NCBI GenBank assembly: GCA_018266215.1
Contig: JAFEAV010000016.1
Location: forward strand, 32,519-96,518
Length of the DNA stretch: 64,000 bases
Origin: Cyanobacteria bacterium SZAS LIN-3
GTDB lineage: Bacteria; Cyanobacteriota; Vampirovibrionia; Obscuribacterales; Obscuribacteraceae
Reading direction: 5' to 3'
The position numbers and the translations under genes were made by a program. How positions within the stretch are numbered: the first letter of the stretch is position 1; every line of letters starts with the position of its first letter. Shown here in pieces: positions 8,620 through 17,698 of this stretch. Below the pieces are notes generated by a model. The model saw nothing but the letters and a program-made list of their open reading frames with translations. It was not told the origin of the DNA and did not search any database.

Positions 8620-9285
8620 CTAACGCGGCATGCTCAAGCCGTCGGCCAGCTCCAGACTGCCATCGCGCCCATGGCGAATCGGCTCAAACTCTTCGTCGAT
8701 GGGGTCATAGACATAAACCTCACCGGTCTCAATCTCATAAACCCAGCCGTGCAACTCAACTTCGCGCTTCCACAATTTGCGGGCGACACAGGGCAGGGCG
8801 CGCAGATTTTCCAGTTGCACCAGGACGTTTTCCTGCACAACCACACTGTGCTGATAGTCAAAATCAAGATCGGCATAGTGCTGATCAATGATGCCTTTAG
8901 TCTTCTGCGCGTGCACAAGCCATTTTTCAACCGAGGGCATATTCGTCAGTTTTTCCGGCTGCAAGACGCCGGCCATGGCACCGCACTTTGTATGCCCGCA
9001 AATAATGATGTTTTTTACGTTCAAACCTTCCAGAGCATACTCGATGGTGGCTTCCTCACCACTGGACGCATCGGTATGGGGCGGCACGATGTTGCCGGCA
9101 TTGCGCACAATAAAGAGCTGGCCGGGGTCGGTCTGGGTAAGTAAGCTGGGCACAATGCGCGAATCTGAACAGGTAATGAAAACAGCATCAGGGGTCTGGC
9201 CCTGGGCCAGTTGTCCAAAAAACTCTTCATTGATTGCGTGGACTTCGGTTTTAAACTGATGAAGACCGTGATGAAGCTTATGCAC
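8620..9285 (-). CDS. Beta-class carbonic anhydrase
   Basis: Zinc enzyme interconverting CO2 and bicarbonate, cytoplasmic, about 221 residues. Zinc ligands and the dyad are visible: CSDSR (Cys39, Asp41, Arg43 from the GTG start) and HTKC (His98, Cys101). IVRNAGN and SGEEATIEYAL are also typical. A TTG at 9306 would add seven residues, but the GTG at 9285 has GCGAGG about 7 nt upstream and is preferred. The C-terminus GWVYEIETGEVYVYD matches bacterial beta-CAs. Bicarbonate supply for carboxylases is the likely role in a heterotroph. Confidence 0.92.
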   Translation of the reverse strand: MHKLHHGLHQFKTEVHAINEEFFGQLAQGQTPDAVFITCSDSRIVPSLLTQTDPGQLFIVRNAGNIVPPHTDASSGEEATIEYALEGLNVKNIIICGHTKCGAMAGVLQPEKLTNMPSVEKWLVHAQKTKGIIDQHYADLDFDYQHSVVVQENVLVQLENLRALPCVARKLWKREVELHGWVYEIETGEVYVYDPIDEEFEPIRHGRDGSLELADGLSMPR

Positions 9286-9473
9286 GTCGAAACCTCGCCA
9301 AGACAAATCCGGGCCTCCGCGACCCCCGAGGCTAGTTTACTTGTTGTCTCGGCCGCAAGCAAGAATTTCTCGCACATTCATGACGATCTAATGCGTAATT
9401 ACCCGAGTGACACGAGATAACTATCAAGGTACAAAGTACAGGGAAGCCAACCCGCTCTTTCGAGGTACGGCAA

Positions 9474-10217
9474 TTGACCCGCAATTTTGTAGACGGTGAA
9501 GACATATTCAAGCATCCGGGTGCAGATCCGAGCGGCACTCAGCGTCTGGAAAAAGCCCTGACTGACGCCAAAGATGCCGGTGTGGCCTTCTTTAAAGATG
9601 CCTATGAACATCCCAGCCACACGGCCATGGTGGCCGGTGGGGTAGCACTGGGGGCAATGGCCCTGTACGCCGGTCGCAATCAAATCGCTCGATTACTACC
9701 GCGGGCAGGCAAAGAAGTCCTGCTGGTCGAAGACACACCCTTCATGGGCAAGGCGATGAAGAGTGCCCTGGAAACCAACGGCGAGCGTGTAACCTGGGTG
9801 ACCGGGTTCAGGGGTGCCAATCCACTGGTCGGCAAAACACTTGACGGTCGCGAATTGCTCATCAATCCAAACAAATTTAAAGTCGCCCTTGTGGATTGCG
9901 AATTGAAAGGCAGCTATTTGCAGGGAGAACACGTTGTCGACGCCCTGCGCCGCACCGGTCTGCCCAGTATCGGCACCAGCTCGGTGCCGGAGTCCAATCT
10001 GTCGCTGCTGGCCAATGGGGCCAATGTAGCCGGGCAAAAAACGGCTATTTTGAGCGGCCTGGCCAGCAATAAACTTGACCTGATGGCAGCCGCCAAAACC
10101 CCCACAACACTTCAACACCAGCTGGACGACCTGTTTGTAAAATTGAAGGGTCCTGAAGGGAAGGAGCTGCGCCGCCAGGGCGACAAGTTGCTCCAGAAAT
10201 TTCTCATCGAAGAATAA
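9474..10217 (+). CDS. Receiver-like domain protein with N-terminal hydrophobic segment
   Basis: Protein of 247 residues, not assigned to a named family. Residues 1-45 are charged, about 46-66 form a hydrophobic stretch (HTAMVAGGVALGAMALYAG), and from about 80 a domain resembles a response-regulator receiver: VLLVEDTPFMG (acidic pair), VALVDCEL (candidate phospho-Asp), then GTSSVPES and a possible AILSG strand. The conserved Lys of a true receiver is not placed with certainty, so it may be a degenerate receiver. The C-terminus is a charged helix. A TTG start fits GAGG 8 nt upstream. Confidence 0.6.
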   Translation: MTRNFVDGEDIFKHPGADPSGTQRLEKALTDAKDAGVAFFKDAYEHPSHTAMVAGGVALGAMALYAGRNQIARLLPRAGKEVLLVEDTPFMGKAMKSALETNGERVTWVTGFRGANPLVGKTLDGRELLINPNKFKVALVDCELKGSYLQGEHVVDALRRTGLPSIGTSSVPESNLSLLANGANVAGQKTAILSGLASNKLDLMAAAKTPTTLQHQLDDLFVKLKGPEGKELRRQGDKLLQKFLIEE

Positions 10218-10251
10218 AGAAAGCTGCTCCTTCGACTATAGTACTGGGACT

Positions 10252-10788
10252 ATGGAGCAGAATTTTCACCGCAAACAACTTGTCCATATACTCTGTATGG
10301 CCTATTCGGGAGAACTGGCCGCAGCTCTGGCTTATGCCGGGCACTGGCGATCCCTGCGCGACGCCGGGCAGAGGCAGGCCATACGCCAGATAGAACAGGA
10401 CGAATGGCATCACCGTAGAAATCTGCTGAAAATGCTGGCCGACCTGGGCGAAAAGCCACCGGCCTGGCGCGATTGCGCCATGGGCTCCCTGGGCTGTGTG
10501 ATTTTTCTCGCTTGCTTCGTCAGCGGTTGGTTTTTCGCCATGTACTTCGCCGGCCGCCTGGAAGACGGCAATATCATCGAATACAAACACGCCGCCGATC
10601 ACGCGAAGGCTCTGGGATTGCCGGAACTGGCCGATACACTGATGCTTTTTTCAGCCAAGGAAGAAGAGCATGAGGCCTACTTTTACAATGTCGTACGCGA
10701 TCACTGGATGCTGGCGACGACCAGGCGATTTTTCACCTGGGGACCGGAACTCGGTGCCCCGGCCAAGGCCATAGGCGGCCAGAACTGA
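10252..10788 (+). CDS. Ferritin-like di-iron protein (COQ7/rubrerythrin-like)
   Basis: Four-helix di-iron protein of 178 residues. Candidate iron ligands follow the ferritin-like pattern: Glu21, Glu51 with His54 (EWHH), Glu104, and Glu137 with His140 (EEEH). A hydrophobic helix between (about 78-100, LGCVIFLACFVSGWFFAMYFAG) suggests membrane attachment, as in the demethoxyubiquinone hydroxylase (COQ7) group. The reaction could be quinone hydroxylation or another oxygen-dependent step. A TATAGT box at 10237-10242, only 9 nt before the ATG, suggests a very short leader. No quinone-pathway gene is adjacent. Confidence 0.65.
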   Translation: MEQNFHRKQLVHILCMAYSGELAAALAYAGHWRSLRDAGQRQAIRQIEQDEWHHRRNLLKMLADLGEKPPAWRDCAMGSLGCVIFLACFVSGWFFAMYFAGRLEDGNIIEYKHAADHAKALGLPELADTLMLFSAKEEEHEAYFYNVVRDHWMLATTRRFFTWGPELGAPAKAIGGQN

Positions 10789-10831
10789 ATTTTGAATTGA
10801 TTTACTGATCTGAGTTTATCAAGCTGTCCCG

Positions 10832-11740
10832 TTAATCCGCCGCCACCGATTTCCACAGATGCATAGCCGCGTAGGATCTCCAGGGACGAAATCTTTCCAC
10901 CGCCGCCAGAGCTTCCTTCTGGCCTCTGGGGTCCCTGGAGTTTTGCAATTTGAGCGCCTTGCGCAGAGCAAGATCTCCGGCGGGAAAAGCGTCCGCCGCT
11001 CGAAATACACGAATCGCCAGATACTGTGCCGTCCAATCACCGATGCCAGGAATACTTTTGAGGCGATGCAAAGTTTCTCCCATGGTCACATCATCAGCAT
11101 GAGGCACAAGTTGCAAGTCATCGTCGGCCACAGCACGCGCTACGGCAATGATAGTTTCGGCACGTCTGGCGATGATGCCGAGCTCGGTAAAATCAGATAC
11201 TTGCGCCCCGGCCAGCGCAGCGGCATCAGGCATGAGCAGCTCCAGCCCAGGTGGTGCAATTGGATCTGTTATCTTCAGTGTGCGACCAAAGCGCCTGGCC
11301 ACTCTCCCTGTCATAGTGTTGCCGGCTTTGACGCTGACTTGCTGGCCGAGAATAGTACGCACAGCCAGCTCCATACCATCGAAGGCCCCGGCAATACGCA
11401 GCCCGGGATACGGTGCCGCCAGCTCCCCCAGGTGCAGGGAAATAGCCGGAACATTTGCCTGCACATCAAAAAGATGTCTCGCCCGCTCAATCATTGTCTC
11501 CCTCACCGGCGCCAGGGACGGAGAAATTTTCAGCACCAGAGACTGCGCAGGCAGCTCGGGTCCAAGCTCCACACAAAACCAACCGCAATGCTCTCCGACT
11601 CTGGCGGTGCGCCAGTATCTGCCCTCGGCAACAGCCTCCACACCGGGGATACCATGCCCATCAAGATAAGCCAGCAGAGCCGGCCAATCATAAGGTGGAA
11701 TGAAAGATATTTTGCTTACGCCTGTAGTACTAATTATCAG
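10832..11740 (-). CDS. alkA: DNA-3-methyladenine glycosylase II (AlkA-like)
   Basis: Base-excision repair glycosylase removing alkylated purines. It has an AlkA N-terminal domain and a helix-hairpin-helix GPD domain (LKSIPGIGDWTAQYLAIRVF, catalytic Asp in FPAGDLALRK). The first ATG/GTG/TTG in frame is GTG 11641, but homology clearly continues upstream: the same frame encodes SKISFIPPYDWPALLAYL, matching the conserved PPYDW start of AlkA. Between that and an in-frame stop further upstream there is no ATG, GTG or TTG. The start is therefore probably a CTG at 11740, whose CTGA overlaps the stop of the upstream gene, or an ATT at 11734 with GGGG 9 nt upstream. Translational coupling to the upstream gene is likely. 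Confidence 0.85.
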   Translation of the reverse strand: MIISTTGVSKISFIPPYDWPALLAYLDGHGIPGVEAVAEGRYWRTARVGEHCGWFCVELGPELPAQSLVLKISPSLAPVRETMIERARHLFDVQANVPAISLHLGELAAPYPGLRIAGAFDGMELAVRTILGQQVSVKAGNTMTGRVARRFGRTLKITDPIAPPGLELLMPDAAALAGAQVSDFTELGIIARRAETIIAVARAVADDDLQLVPHADDVTMGETLHRLKSIPGIGDWTAQYLAIRVFRAADAFPAGDLALRKALKLQNSRDPRGQKEALAAVERFRPWRSYAAMHLWKSVAAD

Positions 11741-12189
11741 TGTCCCCGGGGCGCCTCGACAGCATCACTTTGAGCTTTGATTATTTGACCGCAGTGTTTG
11801 CATTCATGCCCATCAATCAGGCAGCGGCTACGCTTATCGGCGTGCTTGAACAAACCGAGAATAGCATCAAAGGTCTGAATCAGAGCCTGACCCTTGGGTT
11901 TGGTCTCCACTTTCATAGCCGGCATACCGCTCTGAGTTACACGCATGGCGGCAATTTCATGATGCGTAATGCGGGCAATTTTTACCGGTTTCACCTCGGA
12001 CTCGGGTGCTTCCTCCGGCAGCTTGACCAGGTGATTGACTATGCTTTGCAGTTCCTGATGATCCGCATGTTCAACCCCGTCTGCTATTGATGCGGACGAC
12101 TCCACCGACGCTTCCTTACTCACATCTTTTTTCTTAAAAAGATGCCCGACATAAACTTCCTCATTCGATTCAGTGTACTTATCGTTCAT
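11737..12189 (-). CDS. Hypothetical protein upstream of alkA
   Basis: Protein of 150 residues that I do not recognise. The N-terminal 65 residues are acidic, Ser/Glu-rich and probably disordered. The middle (about 70-115) is basic with hydrophobic positions (VKIARITHHEIAAMRV, LIQTFDAILGLFKH). The end has a CLIDGHECKHCG segment that could bind a metal. A strong AAGGAGG precedes the ATG, which supports a real gene. Its stop overlaps the likely start of alkA. Confidence 0.6.
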   Translation of the reverse strand: MNDKYTESNEEVYVGHLFKKKDVSKEASVESSASIADGVEHADHQELQSIVNHLVKLPEEAPESEVKPVKIARITHHEIAAMRVTQSGMPAMKVETKPKGQALIQTFDAILGLFKHADKRSRCLIDGHECKHCGQIIKAQSDAVEAPRGH

Positions 12190-12317
12190 TTACGCCCTCC
12201 TTGCATAAAGGACTGATTCCATTGTGCGCCGCGCGGGCAATTTTGTGTACGACGGTGCACAAAAGCCTTAATGAACCTTCGTCACAGACACCGGAGCCGC
12301 CTTCAGTACAGCCCCAA

Positions 12318-14375
12318 TCAGTATTGTACCGAGCAGTGCGGCAGACGACGGCGCAGTTCTTCCGCGGCCTTTGGAGACAGGTCAATGTTCTTAACGCTCA
12401 CCAGAGTCAATCGTTTTAACTTTAAGATTTCACCTACGGCAGCGTCGGTAATTTTCGTACCGTTCAAGACCAGGTATCGGAGATTGCTATTTTTGCTTAT
12501 CACCGACATCTTAGTATCGTCGATGTCACAGTCGCTGAGGCCCAAATCGTAGAGCTTCCTGCAGGCACTGAGGCCATCGAGCGCCTGCACAGATGGGTCG
12601 GTAAAATCCATGTGAATCACATCCAGACTGTTGGAGCCGGCCAGACGCGCCAGAATCGGATCGACATTTTTAACCCGCTTCAGATCAATCTGTTGCACTT
12701 TATTCAACCAATTGATTCGGGCAATATCAGCCCCAGCGGAAGGTGATCCCTTAAAATGCAGTATCGGCACCGGATTAATTTCATTCATTGCAGGAATTGC
12801 CCTGGCCGGTACCGTGAAATTATCGATGTCCATCTCGTGCAGGGCTTTCCAGTTTTTAATGGCCAGAAAAAACTCGGGGGACAGCTCCAGGGTCTTGAGA
12901 TTGTTTGTGTTCGGCTCCAGCTCTAACTTGTAGATATCTTCGGCACCAATGTGAGACAAAATCTCCGGTGCTTTGATGACGAATTCTCCCTCCGGCGGCA
13001 CCAGTCGCAGTATCACTTGTTCGGTCGGCAGGTAATATTTGACACCTTGTGCAAATTCCATGTGAGCGCCGGGAGCACTGCCCATTATTTTTCCCACCGG
13101 TACTTCCTCTGGAAACTTGAAGCGCCGCAGTTGCTCCCCATCAACATCCACCACACCATCGCTGATCACGCCACAGCGCTGAAATATTCCACGAATCCTG
13201 GCCATCTCAGGCGTATCGGCGTCAGACTTCGACAGCAGAGCGCCCAGGGACTTGTTGGAGTTTTGCAATGAGAAAGCAAAAGCCACCACCCCCACCGCGG
13301 CCAAAATAGTAACCAGTGTGAGAATGGAAAACAGGGCCAGGGGCAAATGTTTTTGCCTGGCCGGAACGTTGTCGCTGTCAGTATCTATGGCAAACAGTGG
13401 GGCATCGGCGAATATGGCCTTCGGCTGGACTGACTGACCCCGAGCAGCGCGAGACAAATCATGAGCGACCGCCGCCATTGACTGCTGCCGCTCGACAGGC
13501 CTTTTCTCCAGCATTGTGGCGACAAGATCTTCCAGTGCAGGGGAAAATTCGCGACCGGGACAGCTTTCTGCCAGAGAAGGGGGCTCGGCATTCTGGTGCA
13601 TCAGAACAGTTTGAAAAGCGTTTTCACCCCTGAAGGGCGGTCGGCCTGTAAGACACTCAAAAATAGTGCAGCCAAGAGAATAAATATCGGAGCGCTCATC
13701 AATTTTAGTGTTGGCGCCAATACACTGCTCCGGACTCATATAGAGCGGACTTCCGAAAACTTCACCCGTAGCCGTCTGCGACTGACTGAGACCGGCTTTA
13801 TCACCAATCAGTTTAGCCAGACCAAAGTCGACGATTTTGACGACGACTGAATTTTGCCGGTCACCGCTAGCGGTGAGAATGATATTGGACGGTTTTACAT
13901 CACGGTGAATGATGCCGTTCTGATGCGCATAACCAAGGCCGGCACAGACCTGCCCGAAAATCTCCTGCGCCTGCTCAATATCAAGCGGTCCCCGGGAGTG
14001 GATTAAATCAGCCAGCGATTGCCCTTCAAGAAGGTCCATCACATAGTAGGGCCAGTGGCCGTCGTGAATACCGAGATCGTAGATCTGGACTATATTGCGA
14101 TGGTTCAGCCTGGCAATGGCCTTGCCTTCGGACTGAAATCTGTACCAGTTGGATTCATTGATATGCTCGGGCGCCAGCGCCTTCAAGGCATAGTCACGCT
14201 TAAAAACAAGATGCTCGCAGAGATAGACGACACCCATACCACCGCGACCGATGATACGCTTGAGTCGATAGCTACCACCAACTACAGTATCGAGCTTCAG
14301 GTGAGGTCCCCTTTGAGCGCTACTGCAGGCAGCAGCGGGACGACAGGCCGGGTCACCTCTACCTATTTGCCACAC
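12318..14375 (-). CDS. Ser/Thr protein kinase with transmembrane segment and LRR-like domain
   Basis: Complete paralogue of the kinase at the window start. Glycine loop GRGGMG at about 43-48, ATP Lys65 (YALKAL), HRDVKPSN from 157, DFG at 183-185 and SPLYMSPEQ in the activation segment; all catalytic residues are present. A transmembrane helix near 345-372 (LALFSILTLVTILAAVGVVAFAF) is followed by a C-terminal LRR-like part with repeats such as LYDLGLSDCDID, LRYLVLNGTKIT and LTLVSVKNI. The start is uncertain: GTG 14375 gives about 25 extra residues, while a CTG near residue 26 follows AAGGGGA and would begin LKLDTVVGGSYRL. Likely a membrane receptor kinase with an extracytoplasmic LRR part. Confidence 0.92.
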   Translation of the reverse strand: MWQIGRGDPACRPAAACSSAQRGPHLKLDTVVGGSYRLKRIIGRGGMGVVYLCEHLVFKRDYALKALAPEHINESNWYRFQSEGKAIARLNHRNIVQIYDLGIHDGHWPYYVMDLLEGQSLADLIHSRGPLDIEQAQEIFGQVCAGLGYAHQNGIIHRDVKPSNIILTASGDRQNSVVVKIVDFGLAKLIGDKAGLSQSQTATGEVFGSPLYMSPEQCIGANTKIDERSDIYSLGCTIFECLTGRPPFRGENAFQTVLMHQNAEPPSLAESCPGREFSPALEDLVATMLEKRPVERQQSMAAVAHDLSRAARGQSVQPKAIFADAPLFAIDTDSDNVPARQKHLPLALFSILTLVTILAAVGVVAFAFSLQNSNKSLGALLSKSDADTPEMARIRGIFQRCGVISDGVVDVDGEQLRRFKFPEEVPVGKIMGSAPGAHMEFAQGVKYYLPTEQVILRLVPPEGEFVIKAPEILSHIGAEDIYKLELEPNTNNLKTLELSPEFFLAIKNWKALHEMDIDNFTVPARAIPAMNEINPVPILHFKGSPSAGADIARINWLNKVQQIDLKRVKNVDPILARLAGSNSLDVIHMDFTDPSVQALDGLSACRKLYDLGLSDCDIDDTKMSVISKNSNLRYLVLNGTKITDAAVGEILKLKRLTLVSVKNIDLSPKAAEELRRRLPHCSVQY

Positions 14376-14403
14376 CCTGGGGTGATGGCAAACTATCGAT
14401 TGG

Positions 14404-15201
14404 TTATTTAACTGTTACGGCTACAGGCACTCTTTCCTGGGGCATTTTTTTGGAATCATCCAGCCTGGTTACCAGACCGATCGCTTTGAGGCATTTGAGG
14501 ATGATCCACGAAGGGTCAATCTCAAAGGGTCTGCGACCCATATTGGCTGTGCCGGGCTCGGCATGATGGTTGTTGTGCCAGCCTTCGCCGAACCATATGA
14601 GACCGATCCACCAGACGTTTACGCTGTCGTCTGTGGTCTTGTAGCTCTTATAGCCGTATTTGGGTATATGACAAACATAGTTAAAAACGAGGGGCATCTG
14701 GAAAAAGAACACGCTGGCCAGAAGGCTCACGAGCACACCCTGCCAACCGAGAACCGGTAGCAAGACCATGCGGGCAACAACTGCGATCCAGAAAAAGTTG
14801 AGCCACTGGGCTTTGGGCCAATCGCCATCACATTCGAGAAAGCGATACAGGGGATCTTTGTAGAGGTCTACACACTGTTCTTTGGGAATAATGAAAGAAG
14901 GATAAGTTTTCTGTAAAAACCAGTCATAATTCCAGAAACGGAAGCCCTGGCTCGGTGCGTGCAGATCAAACTCTTTATCAGAGTGCTTGTGGTGGGAGCG
15001 GTGGATGGACGTCCACCATATGGGAGAACCCTGGAAGCCGAAAATGGCTCCAAAAACCAGAAAATACTCCAGCCACTTACGACAGGCTAGCGAGCGGTGT
15101 GATAGCAAGCGGTGATAACCAATTGAGGTACCAAGCCCGTGCCACAATACGAAGCCGAAAAACACATACAGAAGCGAGATGTTGTCCATTTCTACACACA
15201 A
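14404..15201 (-). CDS. Acyl-CoA/acyl-lipid delta-9-type fatty acid desaturase
   Basis: Membrane-bound di-iron desaturase of 261-265 residues that introduces a double bond into acyl chains and so adjusts membrane fluidity. The three histidine boxes are HRLLSH, HRSHH and HNNHH (in WHNNHHAEP). Hydrophobic segments near 8-28, 45-62 and 140-185 fit the two-hairpin topology. The length fits the short bacterial/cyanobacterial DesC class. The start is either TTG 15201 or ATG 15189. Just upstream lies a 21-bp tandem direct repeat that may control expression. Confidence 0.92.
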   Translation of the reverse strand: MCVEMDNISLLYVFFGFVLWHGLGTSIGYHRLLSHRSLACRKWLEYFLVFGAIFGFQGSPIWWTSIHRSHHKHSDKEFDLHAPSQGFRFWNYDWFLQKTYPSFIIPKEQCVDLYKDPLYRFLECDGDWPKAQWLNFFWIAVVARMVLLPVLGWQGVLVSLLASVFFFQMPLVFNYVCHIPKYGYKSYKTTDDSVNVWWIGLIWFGEGWHNNHHAEPGTANMGRRPFEIDPSWIILKCLKAIGLVTRLDDSKKMPQERVPVAVTVK

Positions 15202-15223
15202 ATACCTTTATAATCCGGCTTGG

Positions 15224-15265
15224 CTTGTAATCACGAAACTACAATTTGTAATCACACAACTACAC
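15224..15265. repeat. Two-copy 21-bp direct repeat before the desaturase gene
   Basis: TTGTAATCAC...AACTACA occurs at 15224 and again at 15245, a spacing of 21 bp, two helical turns. It lies 23-76 bp upstream of the desaturase starts, where a regulator could bind on one face of the DNA. Which regulator is unknown. Confidence 0.6.
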
Positions 15266-15743
15266 TATCATCAATTTCGAAGGGTGCCTAGGGTTTCCTG
15301 GTTAAAACAAAGCCAAATCCGCAAAGTTTTGCGCGGTCGTATTACCTACAAGATTCAGCAAGTAATACAGATGGAAGCTAAAGTGTATTACTTATTTAGA
15401 ACCTGGACGAAATCCGACCCGATCGCGTTGTGAATGTTTACAGGTGGCCTTCCATTAAAATTAAGCGCTCATGCGGTTTTTCGCTCATTGCCGTTAGCCA
15501 ACAAGACAATCTCGCACGCAATACCAAATACGGTACCAGAGCGAAACCCTGAATTTATGCCACAAACGGTGCTGTGAGCCGCTATATGGAGTTGGAAACA
15601 GGACCTAAATCCTGCCTCTTTTTCAGACTATATTCGTCAACCGCCACCCAATATTCACCTTTTGGTTGCAGCTGACCACCCTCCTCATCTGGATGTACAA
15701 ACAGGCGGCGGCAATTTAGGGGGCTATGCTCCTAAACTGAAAT
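15266..15743. other. Gene-poor gap with two hairpins
   Basis: No convincing gene is seen here. A small hairpin CAGGA/TCCTG (15599-15614) is followed by a T-run at 15619-15623 and may terminate plus-strand transcription. A second hairpin, TTTAGG/CCTAAA (15715-15736), lies just after the stop of the next minus-strand gene. Confidence 0.4.
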
Positions 15744-16709
15744 TCATATCGGCGGATCCTGCACATAGGTGGCTTTGATCAACTGGCTCAGTTGCATCAA
15801 ACTGTTGTTCATCTGAGCGACAACCGATTTCAAGTCTGACAACATCGCCGCCCTGTCTTCCAGGAGCTGGGCCGTGACACTCTTACCCTGGCCGATACGC
15901 GCCATCGGTGGAGCTACACCCTTACGCCGCGGCGCCCTGTGGCGCCCCAGCATACCGCTGCTGGTCCAGGCAGCTATCAGCTTACCCCGGCGCGTCTCAC
16001 CACCTGTGGTATCACCGCCCATTTGCTGGGTCGTTTCACTGATAATTTCCTCGCCGCTAAAAGATTGACTGACGAGATACTGCCAGACCCCTCTTGGAAA
16101 ATCATGGGTCTCCTCATTCGTATTGTTGATTACCGTCAGGAGCATAGGGGGAACGTTCTGATTGAAGTTCTTTTCTTCCTCCTGTTCCTTCACCGCTAGA
16201 CCGGACAGCGAACTCTGGATACCCCCGTCTAGAATCTCCAGGACGTTGGTGGGCAGGTCCGAATCGGCCAGGGCAAGGGAGTAGCCGACCATTTTGGTGA
16301 CGCCGCCGCTGACAAAGTTGATGACGCTGTTGCGCTTGAGGGCACGGGCTCGCTTCTCCACTATCTGGGCGCGGGCATCGTCAATTTTGGCGATGGCTAG
16401 CTCCACTTCCGCCTTGACGGCGTTTACTTCCAGTGATGCCGTTTGCAAATAGACGGTCAGTTTATCGCGCAGATAGAGCAAACGCAGAAGCAGGCGGGAT
16501 CGCTCCGCTGTCTCCCCCCTGTCGGACCCATTGAGCTGGGCCTGGACCTTCTGCAACTCCTGCAAAATGGCATGCGCCCCGGTGATGTCGGCAATTTGCA
16601 AAACTCTGGGGTTCATGGCCGGTAGCGCATTTTCAGCCAATGCCGGACCGCCCTCCAGGCCCACAAGAAGAAGCATAGAAATGAGAAAAACGCGCCTGAC
16701 AATGGTCAT
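15744..16709 (-). CDS. Exported coiled-coil protein of unknown function
   Basis: About 321 residues from the ATG at 16709 (a TTG at 16733 is possible). An N-terminal signal peptide (VFLISMLLLVGLEGGPALA) is followed by long helical, charged segments likely to form coiled coils (about 35-130, LLRLLYLRDKLTVYLQTASLEVNAVKAEVELAIAKI in overall character) and a short hydrophobic stretch. The C-terminal third is Gly/Thr/Arg-rich, then a final helix. I do not recognise the family. Probably periplasmic. Confidence 0.6.
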   Translation of the reverse strand: MTIVRRVFLISMLLLVGLEGGPALAENALPAMNPRVLQIADITGAHAILQELQKVQAQLNGSDRGETAERSRLLLRLLYLRDKLTVYLQTASLEVNAVKAEVELAIAKIDDARAQIVEKRARALKRNSVINFVSGGVTKMVGYSLALADSDLPTNVLEILDGGIQSSLSGLAVKEQEEEKNFNQNVPPMLLTVINNTNEETHDFPRGVWQYLVSQSFSGEEIISETTQQMGGDTTGGETRRGKLIAAWTSSGMLGRHRAPRRKGVAPPMARIGQGKSVTAQLLEDRAAMLSDLKSVVAQMNNSLMQLSQLIKATYVQDPPI

Positions 16710-16810
16710 GAATTGATTCCGTACAAACAACACAAGCAGCAGATTATAGTAGAAAGGCCCATGGGTATAGAACTAATATTCTGGCTGCGAAAATCGACCG
16801 AGGCACCGAG

Positions 16811-17689
16811 ATGACGATGTCCGAAAATGAGGATAAACAAAAGAGGGAAGATGCTGAAAAGCGCGCCCAGGCAAGAGCTGAGCGACTCAAGTGGATGAAC
16901 AATCCGGAGGCCGCGCACTCTCTGTCCGATGTGGCGCCGGAAAGCCGCGGGAGCGAACAAAATAAGGCGGCAGCGGCCTTTTTACTGACCGAAGGGGATA
17001 ATGTCATCGCCTCCAAGACCACAGCCAGAGCCGAAGCCGAGGCCAAGTCAACAGGCGCTGCCACAGCGCAACTGAGCACCGATGAGCTTTTGTCCCAGTG
17101 GAGCGGCCAGAAACAGAAACAAAAGGCGCGGCGTTCCAGCGGGCAAGAAGAGCTCCTGCAGCGGGTTCGCGCAGAGATCGATCTGGAAATTGATGAAATC
17201 AGAGAGCAGGGCTATCCACTTGGGTCGGAGCTGATCCTGATCGCCCGGGCTTTCGGCAAGGATCCCCGGCAATGGCTGCCCTCCGACAAGGTTTCCAACC
17301 TTTTTATTGAAGCCGTCCTTTACTCCGCCGGACTGGATTTACCCTGGGGTTTCGATTCCATTCCCGATTATGCCGAGCTGAAGTACGTATTGGGCGAAGA
17401 CAAGCGCTTCGTCAGGGTTTTCCGCCACGACAAAGGGCGCGTCAATGAAAGCGCTGCTGAGTTTGCCGCCTGTCCCATAGAAGACGGTGATATAGCCCTG
17501 TGGGCCAGCCCTGACGTACAACGCAGCGGCTTCATAGAGCGAGCCGAGGGAGGCCGCCACAATATCTTGAGCGCCGGCTGCGAAGACTCGCCAACCGGCT
17601 TTATCTACACCACCCTGGAATTTTTCATCAACACTTATGCGACAAAAAGTCCCACGCCGGATGTGGTCTATAGGCTGACCAGACTGTAG
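16811..17689 (+). CDS. Hypothetical protein with charged N-terminal helix
   Basis: Protein of 292 residues, family not recognised. Residues 1-115 are Lys/Glu/Ala-rich, low complexity and likely helical (QKREDAEKRAQARAER). From about 118 a compact acidic domain follows (EIDLEIDEIREQGYPLG, DLPWGFDSIPDYAELKYVLG), with Trp and Tyr typical of a folded unit. There is no signal peptide or membrane segment. GAGG about 6 nt before the ATG supports the start. The gene is convergent with the exported protein gene at 17699. Confidence 0.6.
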   Translation: MTMSENEDKQKREDAEKRAQARAERLKWMNNPEAAHSLSDVAPESRGSEQNKAAAAFLLTEGDNVIASKTTARAEAEAKSTGAATAQLSTDELLSQWSGQKQKQKARRSSGQEELLQRVRAEIDLEIDEIREQGYPLGSELILIARAFGKDPRQWLPSDKVSNLFIEAVLYSAGLDLPWGFDSIPDYAELKYVLGEDKRFVRVFRHDKGRVNESAAEFAACPIEDGDIALWASPDVQRSGFIERAEGGRHNILSAGCEDSPTGFIYTTLEFFINTYATKSPTPDVVYRLTRL

Positions 17690-17698
17690 TTTGCCCGA

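Noticed and set aside
10859..11773. A 304-residue plus-strand frame
   Set aside because: It is antisense to alkA, which has clear homology on the other strand.
15179..15433. An 84-residue frame in the desaturase upstream gap
   Set aside because: It overlaps the desaturase start and the direct repeats and has no ribosome-binding site.
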